This document shows, piece after piece, positions 26,541 to 33,384 of a DNA stretch of 64,000 bases. The position numbers were made by a program, and so were the translations under genes. The stretch's first letter is position 1; each line of letters begins with the position of its first letter. A model generated the notes under the pieces. That model saw only the letters and a program-made list of their open reading frames with translations, searched no databases and was not told the DNA's origin. Origin of the DNA: Micromonospora sp. WMMD1120 (GTDB lineage: Bacteria; Actinomycetota; Actinomycetes; Mycobacteriales; Micromonosporaceae); contig NZ_JARUBO010000005.1 of assembly GCF_029626235.1 (NCBI RefSeq), positions 186,001 to 250,000 of the forward strand, read 5' to 3'.

Positions 26541-27664
26541 CGGTCCCGCTCGCCCTGCTGGTCGTCGTCGCCGCGCTGACCGCGCACACCTGGGTCAACG
26601 CGGCCCGGTGGTTGCGCCGGCCCACCGACCGGCCCGACGCGGTCGACGAGCCGGTCGCCGTGCTGCTCCCGCTGCGCGACGAGGCCACCCGGGTCACGCC
26701 GTGCCTGCGCGCCCTGCTCGCCCAGCGCGGCGTTCCCGGACTGCGGGTCGTGGTCCTCGACGACGGCTCCACCGACGGCACCGCCGACGTGGTCCGCGCG
26801 GTGGCCGGCGACGACCCCCGGGTCACAGTGCTCACCGGGGTCGCCCCACCGCCCGGCTGGCTGGGCAAGCCGCACGCCTGCTGGCAGCTGGCCACCCGGG
26901 CCGACCCGGAGGCCACCGCGCTGGTCTTCGTCGACGCCGACGTGGTGCTCGCCCCGCACGCCGTGGCGGCGGCCGTCACCGAGCTGCGCACCGCCCGCGC
27001 CACGTTGCTGTCGCCGTACCCCCGGATCGTGGTGGCGACGGCGGCCGACCGGTTGGTGCAGCCGCTGTTGCAGTGGCTCTGGCTGACCTTCCTGCCGCTG
27101 CGGGCGATGGAGCGCTCGCCGCGGCCGTCGCTGGCCGCGGCGGGCGGGCAGTTCCTGGTGGTGGACCGGGCCGGCTACACCGCCGCCGGCGGGCACGCCG
27201 CGGTCGCTGACAAGATCCTGGAGGACGTCGAGCTGGCCCGGGCGGTCAAGCGCGCCGGCGGGCGGATCGCCCTGGCTGACGGCTCGCGGCTGGCCACCTG
27301 CCGGATGTACGACGACTGGCCGCAACTGCGCGACGGGTACTCGAAGTCGCTCTGGGCGTCGTTCGGGCACCCCGGCACGGCGGCGGCCGTGCTGGCGGCG
27401 TTGCTGCTGCTCTACACCGCCCCGCCGCTGGTGGCGGTGACGGGTGTGGCGGTCGGCGCGCCGGGGGTGGCCGCCGTGGGCCTGGCCGGCTACCTGCTCG
27501 GGGTGGCCGGGCGGGTGCTCACCGCCCGCGCGACCGGCGGCCGGTGGTGGCCCGACGCGCTCGCACACCCCGTGTCGGTCGTGGTCCTCGGTTGGTTGAC
27601 ACTGCGGTCGTACCATCTGCGGAAGCGACGTCGCCTGACCTGGCGGGGTCGCCCGGTCAGCTAG
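26537..27664 (+). CDS. cruC: Carotenoid glycosyltransferase CruC (GT2 family)
   Basis: A 375-residue membrane-bound GT2 glycosyltransferase. An N-terminal helix is followed by the catalytic domain: nucleotide-sugar site VAVLLPLRDEA and VVLDDGSTDGTADV, metal-binding VFVDADV, and acceptor/catalytic region KILEDVELARAVK with the QxxRW-like area near RDGYSKSLW. Two to three C-terminal helices follow. CruC attaches a sugar to the 1'-hydroxyl made by CruF. It is coupled by ATGA to cruF and followed by crtD after 11 bases. Confidence 0.83.
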   Translation: MTVPLALLVVVAALTAHTWVNAARWLRRPTDRPDAVDEPVAVLLPLRDEATRVTPCLRALLAQRGVPGLRVVVLDDGSTDGTADVVRAVAGDDPRVTVLTGVAPPPGWLGKPHACWQLATRADPEATALVFVDADVVLAPHAVAAAVTELRTARATLLSPYPRIVVATAADRLVQPLLQWLWLTFLPLRAMERSPRPSLAAAGGQFLVVDRAGYTAAGGHAAVADKILEDVELARAVKRAGGRIALADGSRLATCRMYDDWPQLRDGYSKSLWASFGHPGTAAAVLAALLLLYTAPPLVAVTGVAVGAPGVAAVGLAGYLLGVAGRVLTARATGGRWWPDALAHPVSVVVLGWLTLRSYHLRKRRRLTWRGRPVS

Positions 27665-27675
27665 GGAGGCGCGGC

Positions 27676-29163
27676 ATGGCGCGGATCGTGGTCGTCGGCG
27701 CCGGAGTGGGCGGCCTCGCCACCGCCGCCCGGCTGGCCGCCACCGGGCACCAGGTGACGGTCCTCGAACGGGCCGGCACTGTCGGCGGCAAGCTCGGCCG
27801 GTACGTGCACGACACGGCGGCCGGGTCGTTCCACTTCGACACCGGGCCGAGCCTGCTCACCCTGCCCGAGGTGTTCCACGACCTGTTCGAGGCGACCGGC
27901 GCGAAGCTCGACGAGTACCTGGACCTGACACCGCTGGACCCGATCGTCCGGCACGTCTTCCCCGGCGGTGGCCCGACAGTGGACTCGTGCGCCGACCCGG
28001 TGGAGTTCACCGCCCGGATCGGGGCGGCCCTCGGTGACCGGGCGGCGGCCGACTGGCAGCGGCTGTGGCGTCGCGCCGCGCGGGTGTGGCACGCCTCCTC
28101 GCGGGACATCCTGCGCCGTACCGTCGACTCCCCGCGCGACCTCGCGTCGCTGGCCTGGCGGGTGGGCGACCTGGCCGCCATCGCGCCCGGTCGCACCCTG
28201 CGCGGCCTGGGCCGTCGACACCTGTCCGACCCGCGGCTACGGATGCTGCTGGACCGGTACGCCACGTACACCGGCGCCGACCCACGCCGGGCGCCGGCGG
28301 CGCTGGTCGCGGTCCCCTACGCGGAGCTGGCCTTCGGCGGCTGGTACCTGCGCGGCGGGCTGGGCACCCTCGCCGACGCGCTGCTGACCCGTTGCCTGGA
28401 TCTCGGCGTGGTCGTGCAGACCGACGCCACCGTCACCCGGATCGACGCCGCCGGTGGCCGGGTGCACGGGGTACGCATCGCCGGCGTCACCGCGCCGGTG
28501 CCCGCCGACGTGGTGGTGGCCAACGTGGACGCGCTCACCGTCTACCGGGACCTGCTACCCCACCCACGCCGGCTGGCCGGGCTGACCGACCGCAGCCTCG
28601 CCGGCTTCGTGCTGCTGCTCGGCGTCTCCGGCAGCACCGGGCTGGCCCACCACAACGTCTTCTTCCCCGACGACTACGACGCCGAGTTCGACGCGGTCTT
28701 CGGCGATCCCGGTCGGGGCGTGCGGGCCCGACCGGCCGCCGACCCGACGGTGTTCGTCACAGTGGCCGACGACCCGATGGTCCGCCCGGCCGGGCACGAG
28801 GCGTGGTTCGTACTGGTCAACGCCCCACGGCAGGGCACCGCGGCGGGCGCTGTCGACTGGCGACGGCCGGGGCTGGCCGACGCGTACGCCGATCGGGTCC
28901 TGGACGTGCTGGCGCAACGCGGCGTGGACGTGCGCGACCGGCTGCTGTTCCGGGAGGTGCGTACTCCGGCCGACCTGGACGCGGCCACCGGCACGCCGGG
29001 CGGAGCGATCTACGGCACCGCCGGTGGGCTGCTCCGCCCGGCCAACCGGGGGCCGGCGCACGGGCTGTGGCTGGTGGGCGGCTCCACCCACCCGGGCGGC
29101 GGCCTGCCGATGGTGACCCTCTCCGCGCAGATCGTCGCCGACGAGATCGGTCCCGCCTGGTAG
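27676..29163 (+). CDS. crtD: Carotenoid 3,4-desaturase (CrtD/CrtI family)
   Basis: A 495-residue FAD-dependent carotenoid desaturase. The N-terminal dinucleotide motif is VVVGAGVGGLATAARLAATG with ERAGTVGGKLGRY, and the C-terminal FAD signature is GLWLVGGSTHPGGGLPMV. By context with CruF and CruC the likely step is 3',4'-desaturation of a 1'-hydroxylated end. Phytoene desaturase (CrtI) is the alternative, but crtB and crtE are not clustered here. ATG at 27676 follows AGGGAGG. Together these genes match the detached sub-cluster of the sioxanthin pathway known from Salinispora. Confidence 0.87.
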   Translation: MARIVVVGAGVGGLATAARLAATGHQVTVLERAGTVGGKLGRYVHDTAAGSFHFDTGPSLLTLPEVFHDLFEATGAKLDEYLDLTPLDPIVRHVFPGGGPTVDSCADPVEFTARIGAALGDRAAADWQRLWRRAARVWHASSRDILRRTVDSPRDLASLAWRVGDLAAIAPGRTLRGLGRRHLSDPRLRMLLDRYATYTGADPRRAPAALVAVPYAELAFGGWYLRGGLGTLADALLTRCLDLGVVVQTDATVTRIDAAGGRVHGVRIAGVTAPVPADVVVANVDALTVYRDLLPHPRRLAGLTDRSLAGFVLLLGVSGSTGLAHHNVFFPDDYDAEFDAVFGDPGRGVRARPAADPTVFVTVADDPMVRPAGHEAWFVLVNAPRQGTAAGAVDWRRPGLADAYADRVLDVLAQRGVDVRDRLLFREVRTPADLDAATGTPGGAIYGTAGGLLRPANRGPAHGLWLVGGSTHPGGGLPMVTLSAQIVADEIGPAW

Positions 29164-29180
29164 GCGGGGCCTCCCGGCCG

Positions 29181-29209
29181 CGCCGGGCCGGGGCTCGACG
29201 GGCCCGGCG
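29181..29209. terminator. Hairpin between convergent crtD and CDP-alcohol gene
   Basis: CGCCGGGCC (29181-29189) pairs with GGCCCGGCG (29201-29209) around an 11-base loop in the 62-base convergent gap. Probably a two-way terminator without a T-tract. Confidence 0.55.
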
Positions 29210-29225
29210 GTTCAGCGGGCGGCGG

Positions 29226-29915
29226 CTACTCGACGTCGAGCAGGGCGCGGCGGATGCTGGAGAGCAGCTGCCCCAGGCCGAAGCCGGCCAACAGCACCCA
29301 CACCGCTGTCGCCATGGTGATGGTGCCAGCGGCCAGGTCCGGCTCGATCAGCCCGGCCAGCCCGGCGACCACCAGCCCGCCCAACGCCACCGAGACCCGG
29401 GTGGGCCGTTCGCCCACCGTCACCGCGCCGATGTCGCGCATGCCGGCGGCGACCGCCCGGGCCCGGACGTACTCGTGCAGCCAGGACAGCGCGCCGCCCG
29501 CGACGACCAGCCCACCCGGCGCCCCCAGCAGCCAGAAGGCCAGCAACCACGCCACCTCACCGAGCCGGTCGGCGACCGAGTCGTAGACGTAGCCGAGCCG
29601 GGTGGTGCGGCCGGTGGCGACCGCCACCGCGCCGTCCACGCTGTCGGCCACCGCGGCGAGCAGCACGAACAGCGCGCCGAGGAACGGCCCGTCCCCCGGC
29701 CGGTCCACCAGCAACGGTACGCAGAAGCAGAGCAGCACGCCGGCAACGGTGACCGCGGTGGGGCTGACCCGCAGCCGGCCCAGCACGTACCCGACGTGGT
29801 ACGCGAACCGCAGCCAGGCGCGCACCACCGGCGCCGCGCCCCGGGGGTCGAACCCGCCGTGCAGTCGCGCCCACGCCGTGGCGTACTGATCCCAGTTCAG
29901 CTGTGTGCCCACCAC
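29226..29915 (-). CDS. CDP-alcohol phosphatidyltransferase family protein
   Basis: A 229-residue membrane protein with about six helices. The family motif DGxxARx8GxxxDxxxD is present except for one position: the stretch reads DGAVAVATGRTTRLG then YVYDSVADR. The four aspartates and the glycine are kept, but the Arg after Ala is Val. The family joins a CDP-activated group to an alcohol such as inositol phosphate or glycerol phosphate. Because of the changed residue I do not name a substrate. It starts GTG at 29915 and ends facing crtD. It is 44 bases downstream of metF on the same strand. Confidence 0.83.
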   Translation of the reverse strand: MVGTQLNWDQYATAWARLHGGFDPRGAAPVVRAWLRFAYHVGYVLGRLRVSPTAVTVAGVLLCFCVPLLVDRPGDGPFLGALFVLLAAVADSVDGAVAVATGRTTRLGYVYDSVADRLGEVAWLLAFWLLGAPGGLVVAGGALSWLHEYVRARAVAAGMRDIGAVTVGERPTRVSVALGGLVVAGLAGLIEPDLAAGTITMATAVWVLLAGFGLGQLLSSIRRALLDVE

Positions 29916-29959
29916 GGCTCAACCGTCGTGCCGGGCATCAGGTGTCGCGGGCCCGGCGT

Positions 29960-30877
29960 TCACACCCGAGCGCCGGCCTTCAGGTTCTGCCAGACCTCGC
30001 GGGTAGCGGTGGACCGGTTGAGGGTGATGAAGTGGATTCCCGGAACGCCCTCGTCGAGCAGCCGGCGGCACATCTCGCTGGCCTGCTCGACGCCGAGCCG
30101 ACGGACGGCCTCCGGGTCGTCGGCGACGCGTTCGAAGCGGGCCGCCAGCGCGGGCGGGAACGGCGCGCCGGACAACTGCACCGACCGTTCGATGGTGCCG
30201 ATCTGGGTCACCGGCATCACTCCGGCGAGGATCGGGGTGTCACAGCCGGCGGCGGTCACCCGGTCGCGCAGCCGCAGGTAGTCGTCGGCGTCGAAGAACA
30301 TCTGCGTGATCGCGAACTCCGCGCCGGCCCGGCACTTGCGGACGAACTGCGCCGTGTCGCTGGCCACGTCGGGCGAGCGGGGGTGCTTGTAGGGAAACGC
30401 CGCCACGCCGACGCTGAAGTCGCCGGCGTCGCGCACCAGGCGGACCAGGTCCTCGGCGTAGTCCACACCCTCGGGGTGGCGGACCCACTCACCGCCCGGG
30501 TTGCCCGGCGGGTCGCCGCGGACGGCCAGCACGTTGCGCACCCCCACCCCGGCGAGCCGGCCGACCACGTGCCGCAGCTCGGCGACGGAGTGGTTGACGG
30601 CGGTGAGGTGGGCCATCGGCAGCAGGGTGGTCTCGGTGGCGATCCGCTCGGTCACCGCCACCGTGGTGTCCCGGGTCGAGCCGCCCGCGCCGTACGTGAT
30701 CGACACGAACGACGGTCGCAGCGACTCCAACTCGCGGATGGCCTGCCAGAGCAGCCGCTCCCCCGCCTCGGTCTTGGGCGGGAAGAACTCGAACGAGAAG
30801 GTCGGCTGGTGCTCACGGATCAGCTCCCCGATCGCCGGCTGCGGATTGGGGAGTTTCGAGGGAAGACCGAGCGCCAC
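29960..30877 (-). CDS. metF: Methylenetetrahydrofolate reductase
   Basis: A 305-residue flavoprotein that reduces 5,10-methylene-THF to 5-methyl-THF for methionine synthesis. The core signatures are FSFEFFPPKTEAGERLL with the catalytic Glu, SITYGAGGSTRD, VRGDPP and FDADDYLRLRDRV. Length matches bacterial MetF. The start codon GTG at 30877 lies 6 bases after TAGAGT (30884-30889 read on the minus strand), a good actinobacterial -10, so the mRNA may be leaderless. It opposes a small HTH gene across a 262-base gap. Confidence 0.95.
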   Translation of the reverse strand: MALGLPSKLPNPQPAIGELIREHQPTFSFEFFPPKTEAGERLLWQAIRELESLRPSFVSITYGAGGSTRDTTVAVTERIATETTLLPMAHLTAVNHSVAELRHVVGRLAGVGVRNVLAVRGDPPGNPGGEWVRHPEGVDYAEDLVRLVRDAGDFSVGVAAFPYKHPRSPDVASDTAQFVRKCRAGAEFAITQMFFDADDYLRLRDRVTAAGCDTPILAGVMPVTQIGTIERSVQLSGAPFPPALAARFERVADDPEAVRRLGVEQASEMCRRLLDEGVPGIHFITLNRSTATREVWQNLKAGARV

Positions 30878-30883
30878 GCCCCG

Positions 30884-30889
30884 ACTCTA
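30884..30889 (-). promoter_or_regulatory. Putative -10 box of metF (TAGAGT)
   Basis: TAGAGT fits TAnnnT and ends six bases before the GTG start, suggesting a leaderless transcript. No strong -35 is seen. Confidence 0.4.
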
Positions 30890-31068
30890 GCGGTCGTTGC
30901 CGTCACGACCCAGGCGCTTCCCACCCCGGTGTCCGGTGCCGCCCGATGTGCGGGGCGACACTGCCCGAAAAGGCGGGCGGGCGGGAAGGCGTCGTACCTG
31001 CGGGGTAGTAATGGTGCTGCGGGAGGGGCGGTGGGGGCGGCCCCGGGCCCGCGGGGGTCGGTGACCGA

Positions 31069-31113
31069 GCGGTGACGCGGTCCCGTCCGGTCCGGCCGGC
31101 GGGCCGTCACCGC
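31069..31113 (+). other. 9-bp inverted repeat upstream of the HTH gene
   Basis: GCGGTGACG (31069-31077) and CGTCACCGC (31105-31113) are exact complements around a 27-base loop, ending 26 bases before the HTH gene start. Could be an autoregulatory operator or a leader hairpin. Confidence 0.4.
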
Positions 31114-31139
31114 ACCGCTGCCCGCCAGGAGGACGGCCC

Positions 31140-31529
31140 ATGACCCCGCCCGCTTCGTCGTGTCCCACCCAGCTCGGGCCATTGCTGGCCCGGTGCCGGC
31201 TGGCCCGTGGCTGGAGCCAACGGCGTACCGCCGCCGAGTTGTGCACCGCCGCCGGAGTCCCGACGCTGAGCCGGCACGAGGTGTCCCGGTGGGAACGGGG
31301 GCGGCGCGTGCCGGGCGGGTTCTGGCTCGGCTGGCTCGCCGCCGTCCTGGGCGTCCCGCTGGTCGTGCTCGCCGAGGCCGCCGCGGCCACCCGCCGGGCC
31401 GGTGCGACCGGAGCCACCCGGCCGGGCCGGGCCACGGCGGCCGGCACCCGACCGGCGGGGCGGACGGGTCCGGGCCGCACCGGCGGGACCACGCGTGGCG
31501 GTGGAGCGCGAGCCACGGTGACCCGCTAG
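31140..31529 (+). CDS. Small XRE-type helix-turn-helix protein
   Basis: A 129-residue protein. Residues 10-75 form a Cro/CI-type helix-turn-helix: LGPLLARCRLARGWSQRRTA, then LSRHEVSRWERGRRVPGGFW. The remaining 45 residues are a Gly/Arg/Thr-rich disordered basic tail. Probably a DNA-binding regulator; targets unknown. ATG follows AGGAGG. The polyprenyl synthase gene begins 9 bases after its stop, so the two are likely co-transcribed. Confidence 0.78.
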   Translation: MTPPASSCPTQLGPLLARCRLARGWSQRRTAAELCTAAGVPTLSRHEVSRWERGRRVPGGFWLGWLAAVLGVPLVVLAEAAAATRRAGATGATRPGRATAAGTRPAGRTGPGRTGGTTRGGGARATVTR

Positions 31530-31538
31530 CGTCGGGGC

Positions 31539-32621
31539 GTGACCCACGCTGCTTCCGTGTCCCCCGTCGACCGCGCCGGCCTGCGGCAGCGCGTCGACAA
31601 GGCCCTCACCGAGTTCCTGGCCAGCCAACGGGTCCGGCTCGCCGCGGTGGACGACGCCCTGGGCCCGGTGGCCGAGGCGATCGAGGCGTTCGTGCTCGGT
31701 GGCGGCAAGCGACTGCGTCCGGCTTTCGCGTACTGGGGATTCCGCGGGGCCGGTGGGGTGGACGGCGACCAGGTGGTCACCGCCCTGGCCGCGCTGGAGC
31801 TCGTCCAGGCCAGCGCCCTGGTCCACGACGATCTGATGGACCGCTCGGACACCCGCCGGGGCGAGCCGGCGGTGCACCGACGGTTCGCCAGGCGGCACCG
31901 GAAGGCCGGCTGGGGCGGCGACCCGGACAGCTTCGGCGACGCCGCCGCCATCCTGCTCGGTGACCTCTGCCTGGTCTGGTCCGACGAGTTGCTGCACTCC
32001 TCCGGCCTGGACCTCTGGTCGTTGGCCCGGGCGCGGCCGGTGTTCGACGAGATGCGCACCGAGGTGACCGTCGGGCAGTACCTCGACGTGCTGACGCAGG
32101 TCACCCGGGACACCTCGGTGGAGCGGGCCAGCAAGGTCGCCCGGTACAAGTCCGCGAAGTACACGGTCGAGCGGCCGATGCTGATGGGCGCCGCGCTGGC
32201 CGACGCGGCGGACGACGTGAAGGTGGCCTACTCGGCGTACGGGCTGCCGCTGGGCGAGGCGTTCCAGCTCCGCGACGACGTGCTGGGGGTCTTCGGCGAC
32301 CCGGCGCAGACCGGCAAACCGGCCGGGGACGACCTGCGCGAGGGCAAGCGCACCTACCTCGTCGCGGCGACGGTGGAGACCACCGACGACGCCGGTCGGG
32401 AGCTGCTGCTCAGCCGGCTCGGCGACCCGGACCTGGACGAGCGCGGAGTGGCCCGGCTCCGCGAGGTGATCTCGGCGAGCGGGGCCCTGACCCGCACCGA
32501 GCAGCGGATCGTCACACTGACCGACGCCGCGCTGGCCGCGCTGAGCACCGTCGACCTCGACACCGAGGCCCGCCAGGCCCTGGTGGACCTGGCCGTCGCC
32601 GCCACCCGCCGAAGCGACTAA
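31539..32621 (+). CDS. Polyprenyl (geranylgeranyl-type) diphosphate synthase
   Basis: A 360-residue trans-isoprenyl diphosphate synthase. The first aspartate-rich motif is HDDLMDRSD near residue 97 and the second is RDDVLGVFGD near 244, with GGKRLRPAF and KYTVERPM also conserved. It condenses isopentenyl diphosphate with allylic substrates; chain length cannot be fixed without modelling, but IdsA-like GGPP synthase is likely. In the same neighbourhood in M. tuberculosis is idsA2 (Rv2173). It might feed carotenoid synthesis, but location alone does not prove it. GTG start at 31539. Confidence 0.9.
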   Translation: MTHAASVSPVDRAGLRQRVDKALTEFLASQRVRLAAVDDALGPVAEAIEAFVLGGGKRLRPAFAYWGFRGAGGVDGDQVVTALAALELVQASALVHDDLMDRSDTRRGEPAVHRRFARRHRKAGWGGDPDSFGDAAAILLGDLCLVWSDELLHSSGLDLWSLARARPVFDEMRTEVTVGQYLDVLTQVTRDTSVERASKVARYKSAKYTVERPMLMGAALADAADDVKVAYSAYGLPLGEAFQLRDDVLGVFGDPAQTGKPAGDDLREGKRTYLVAATVETTDDAGRELLLSRLGDPDLDERGVARLREVISASGALTRTEQRIVTLTDAALAALSTVDLDTEARQALVDLAVAATRRSD

Positions 32622-32623
32622 AC

Positions 32624-32703
32624 CCCGGCGTCCCGGCGTCCCGGCGTCCCGGCGTCCCGGCGTCCCGGCGTCCCGGCGTCCCGGCGTCCCGGCGTCCCGG
32701 CGT
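32624..32703. repeat. Ten exact tandem copies of CCCGGCGT
   Basis: An uninterrupted 8-bp repeat, ten copies, 80 bases, starting two bases after the synthase stop codon and ending against the family B palindrome. Copies are identical, so the array is probably young or unstable in length. Confidence 0.95.
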
Positions 32704-32704
32704 C

Positions 32705-32759
32705 GATCATGAACTTAGCGCCACGACACGCCGGCGCAATGGTCACTAACTTCATGATC
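32705..32759. repeat. Family B palindrome, copy 1
   Basis: Arms GATCATGAACTTAG (32705-32718) and CTAACTTCATGATC (32746-32759) pair with one mismatch. The loop shares CCACGACACGCCGGCGC with copy 2 at 36281-36353. It is followed by two 15-bp G-rich repeats (GGGCCTGGGCGGGGC). It lies between convergent genes. Confidence 0.85.
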
Positions 32760-32806
32760 AACCCCTGGGGCCTGGGCGGGGCGGGCCTGGGCGGGGCGGG
32801 GTTGGG

Positions 32807-33196
32807 TCAGAAGCCTAGGGCTTGGGCTCGGCGTTTCACCTCGCGGGCCTGGTCTCCGCCCAGGGCGGCGGCCGGAGTTGCGCCGGGGAGAGTGTCGTCC
32901 GGCTCGTAGAGCCAGCGCAGGGCGGCCTCGTCGTCGTATCCGTTGTCGGAGAGCAGGTTGAGCACCCCGGGCAGGTGCTTGCGCACGGTCTGGTTGGCGA
33001 CCAGGTCCGCCGGGATCCGGCGAACGCCGTCGCGGCGAACCGCCAGCAGCTCCCGGTCGCGGATCATCTGGTGCACCTTGCTGATCGACACGTCGAGGCG
33101 TTCGGCGACATCGGGCAGGGTCAACCAGCCGGCCGGGTCGGTGGGTCCGGCGAGTCGCAGGTCGGGCTCGGCCTGGTCGGGTACGGGTTCGGTCAC
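32807..33196 (-). CDS. Rv2175c-like DNA-binding protein
   Basis: A 129-residue protein with an N-terminal winged-helix/excisionase-like domain (GWLTLPDVAERLDVSISKVH, RDRELLAVRRDGVRRIPADLV) and a helical C-terminal domain (LPGVLNLLSDNGYDDEAALRW). This is the layout of M. tuberculosis Rv2175c, a DNA-binding protein phosphorylated by the kinase PknL. The gene diverges from a PknL-like kinase gene here too, which supports the match. The GTG at 33196 is chosen because the product then begins VTEPVPDQ like homologues. A frame to 33394 would cross the kinase promoter. Confidence 0.83.
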   Translation of the reverse strand: MTEPVPDQAEPDLRLAGPTDPAGWLTLPDVAERLDVSISKVHQMIRDRELLAVRRDGVRRIPADLVANQTVRKHLPGVLNLLSDNGYDDEAALRWLYEPDDTLPGATPAAALGGDQAREVKRRAQALGF

Positions 33197-33346
33197 CCGA
33201 CCACCCTGCCACGCCGCCACCGCAACGAGCCACCGGCACCCCGCACCATCGATCGACAGCCTCTGCTCGGACCAGCGCTGACCAGCGGAGATGGGGTGGC
33301 CAGCGCGGCGGGACGGTCCGGTTCGGCGTACGGCTGTAGCATCCTG

Positions 33347-33376
33347 TTCAACCCTCACCCTCTGGACACATAGACT
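33347..33376 (+). promoter_or_regulatory. Putative promoter of the PASTA kinase gene
   Basis: TTCAAC (33347-33352) and TAGACT (33371-33376) with an 18-base spacer, eight bases before the ATG. A transcript would have almost no leader. Confidence 0.45.
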
Positions 33377-33384
33377 GCCTGCCG

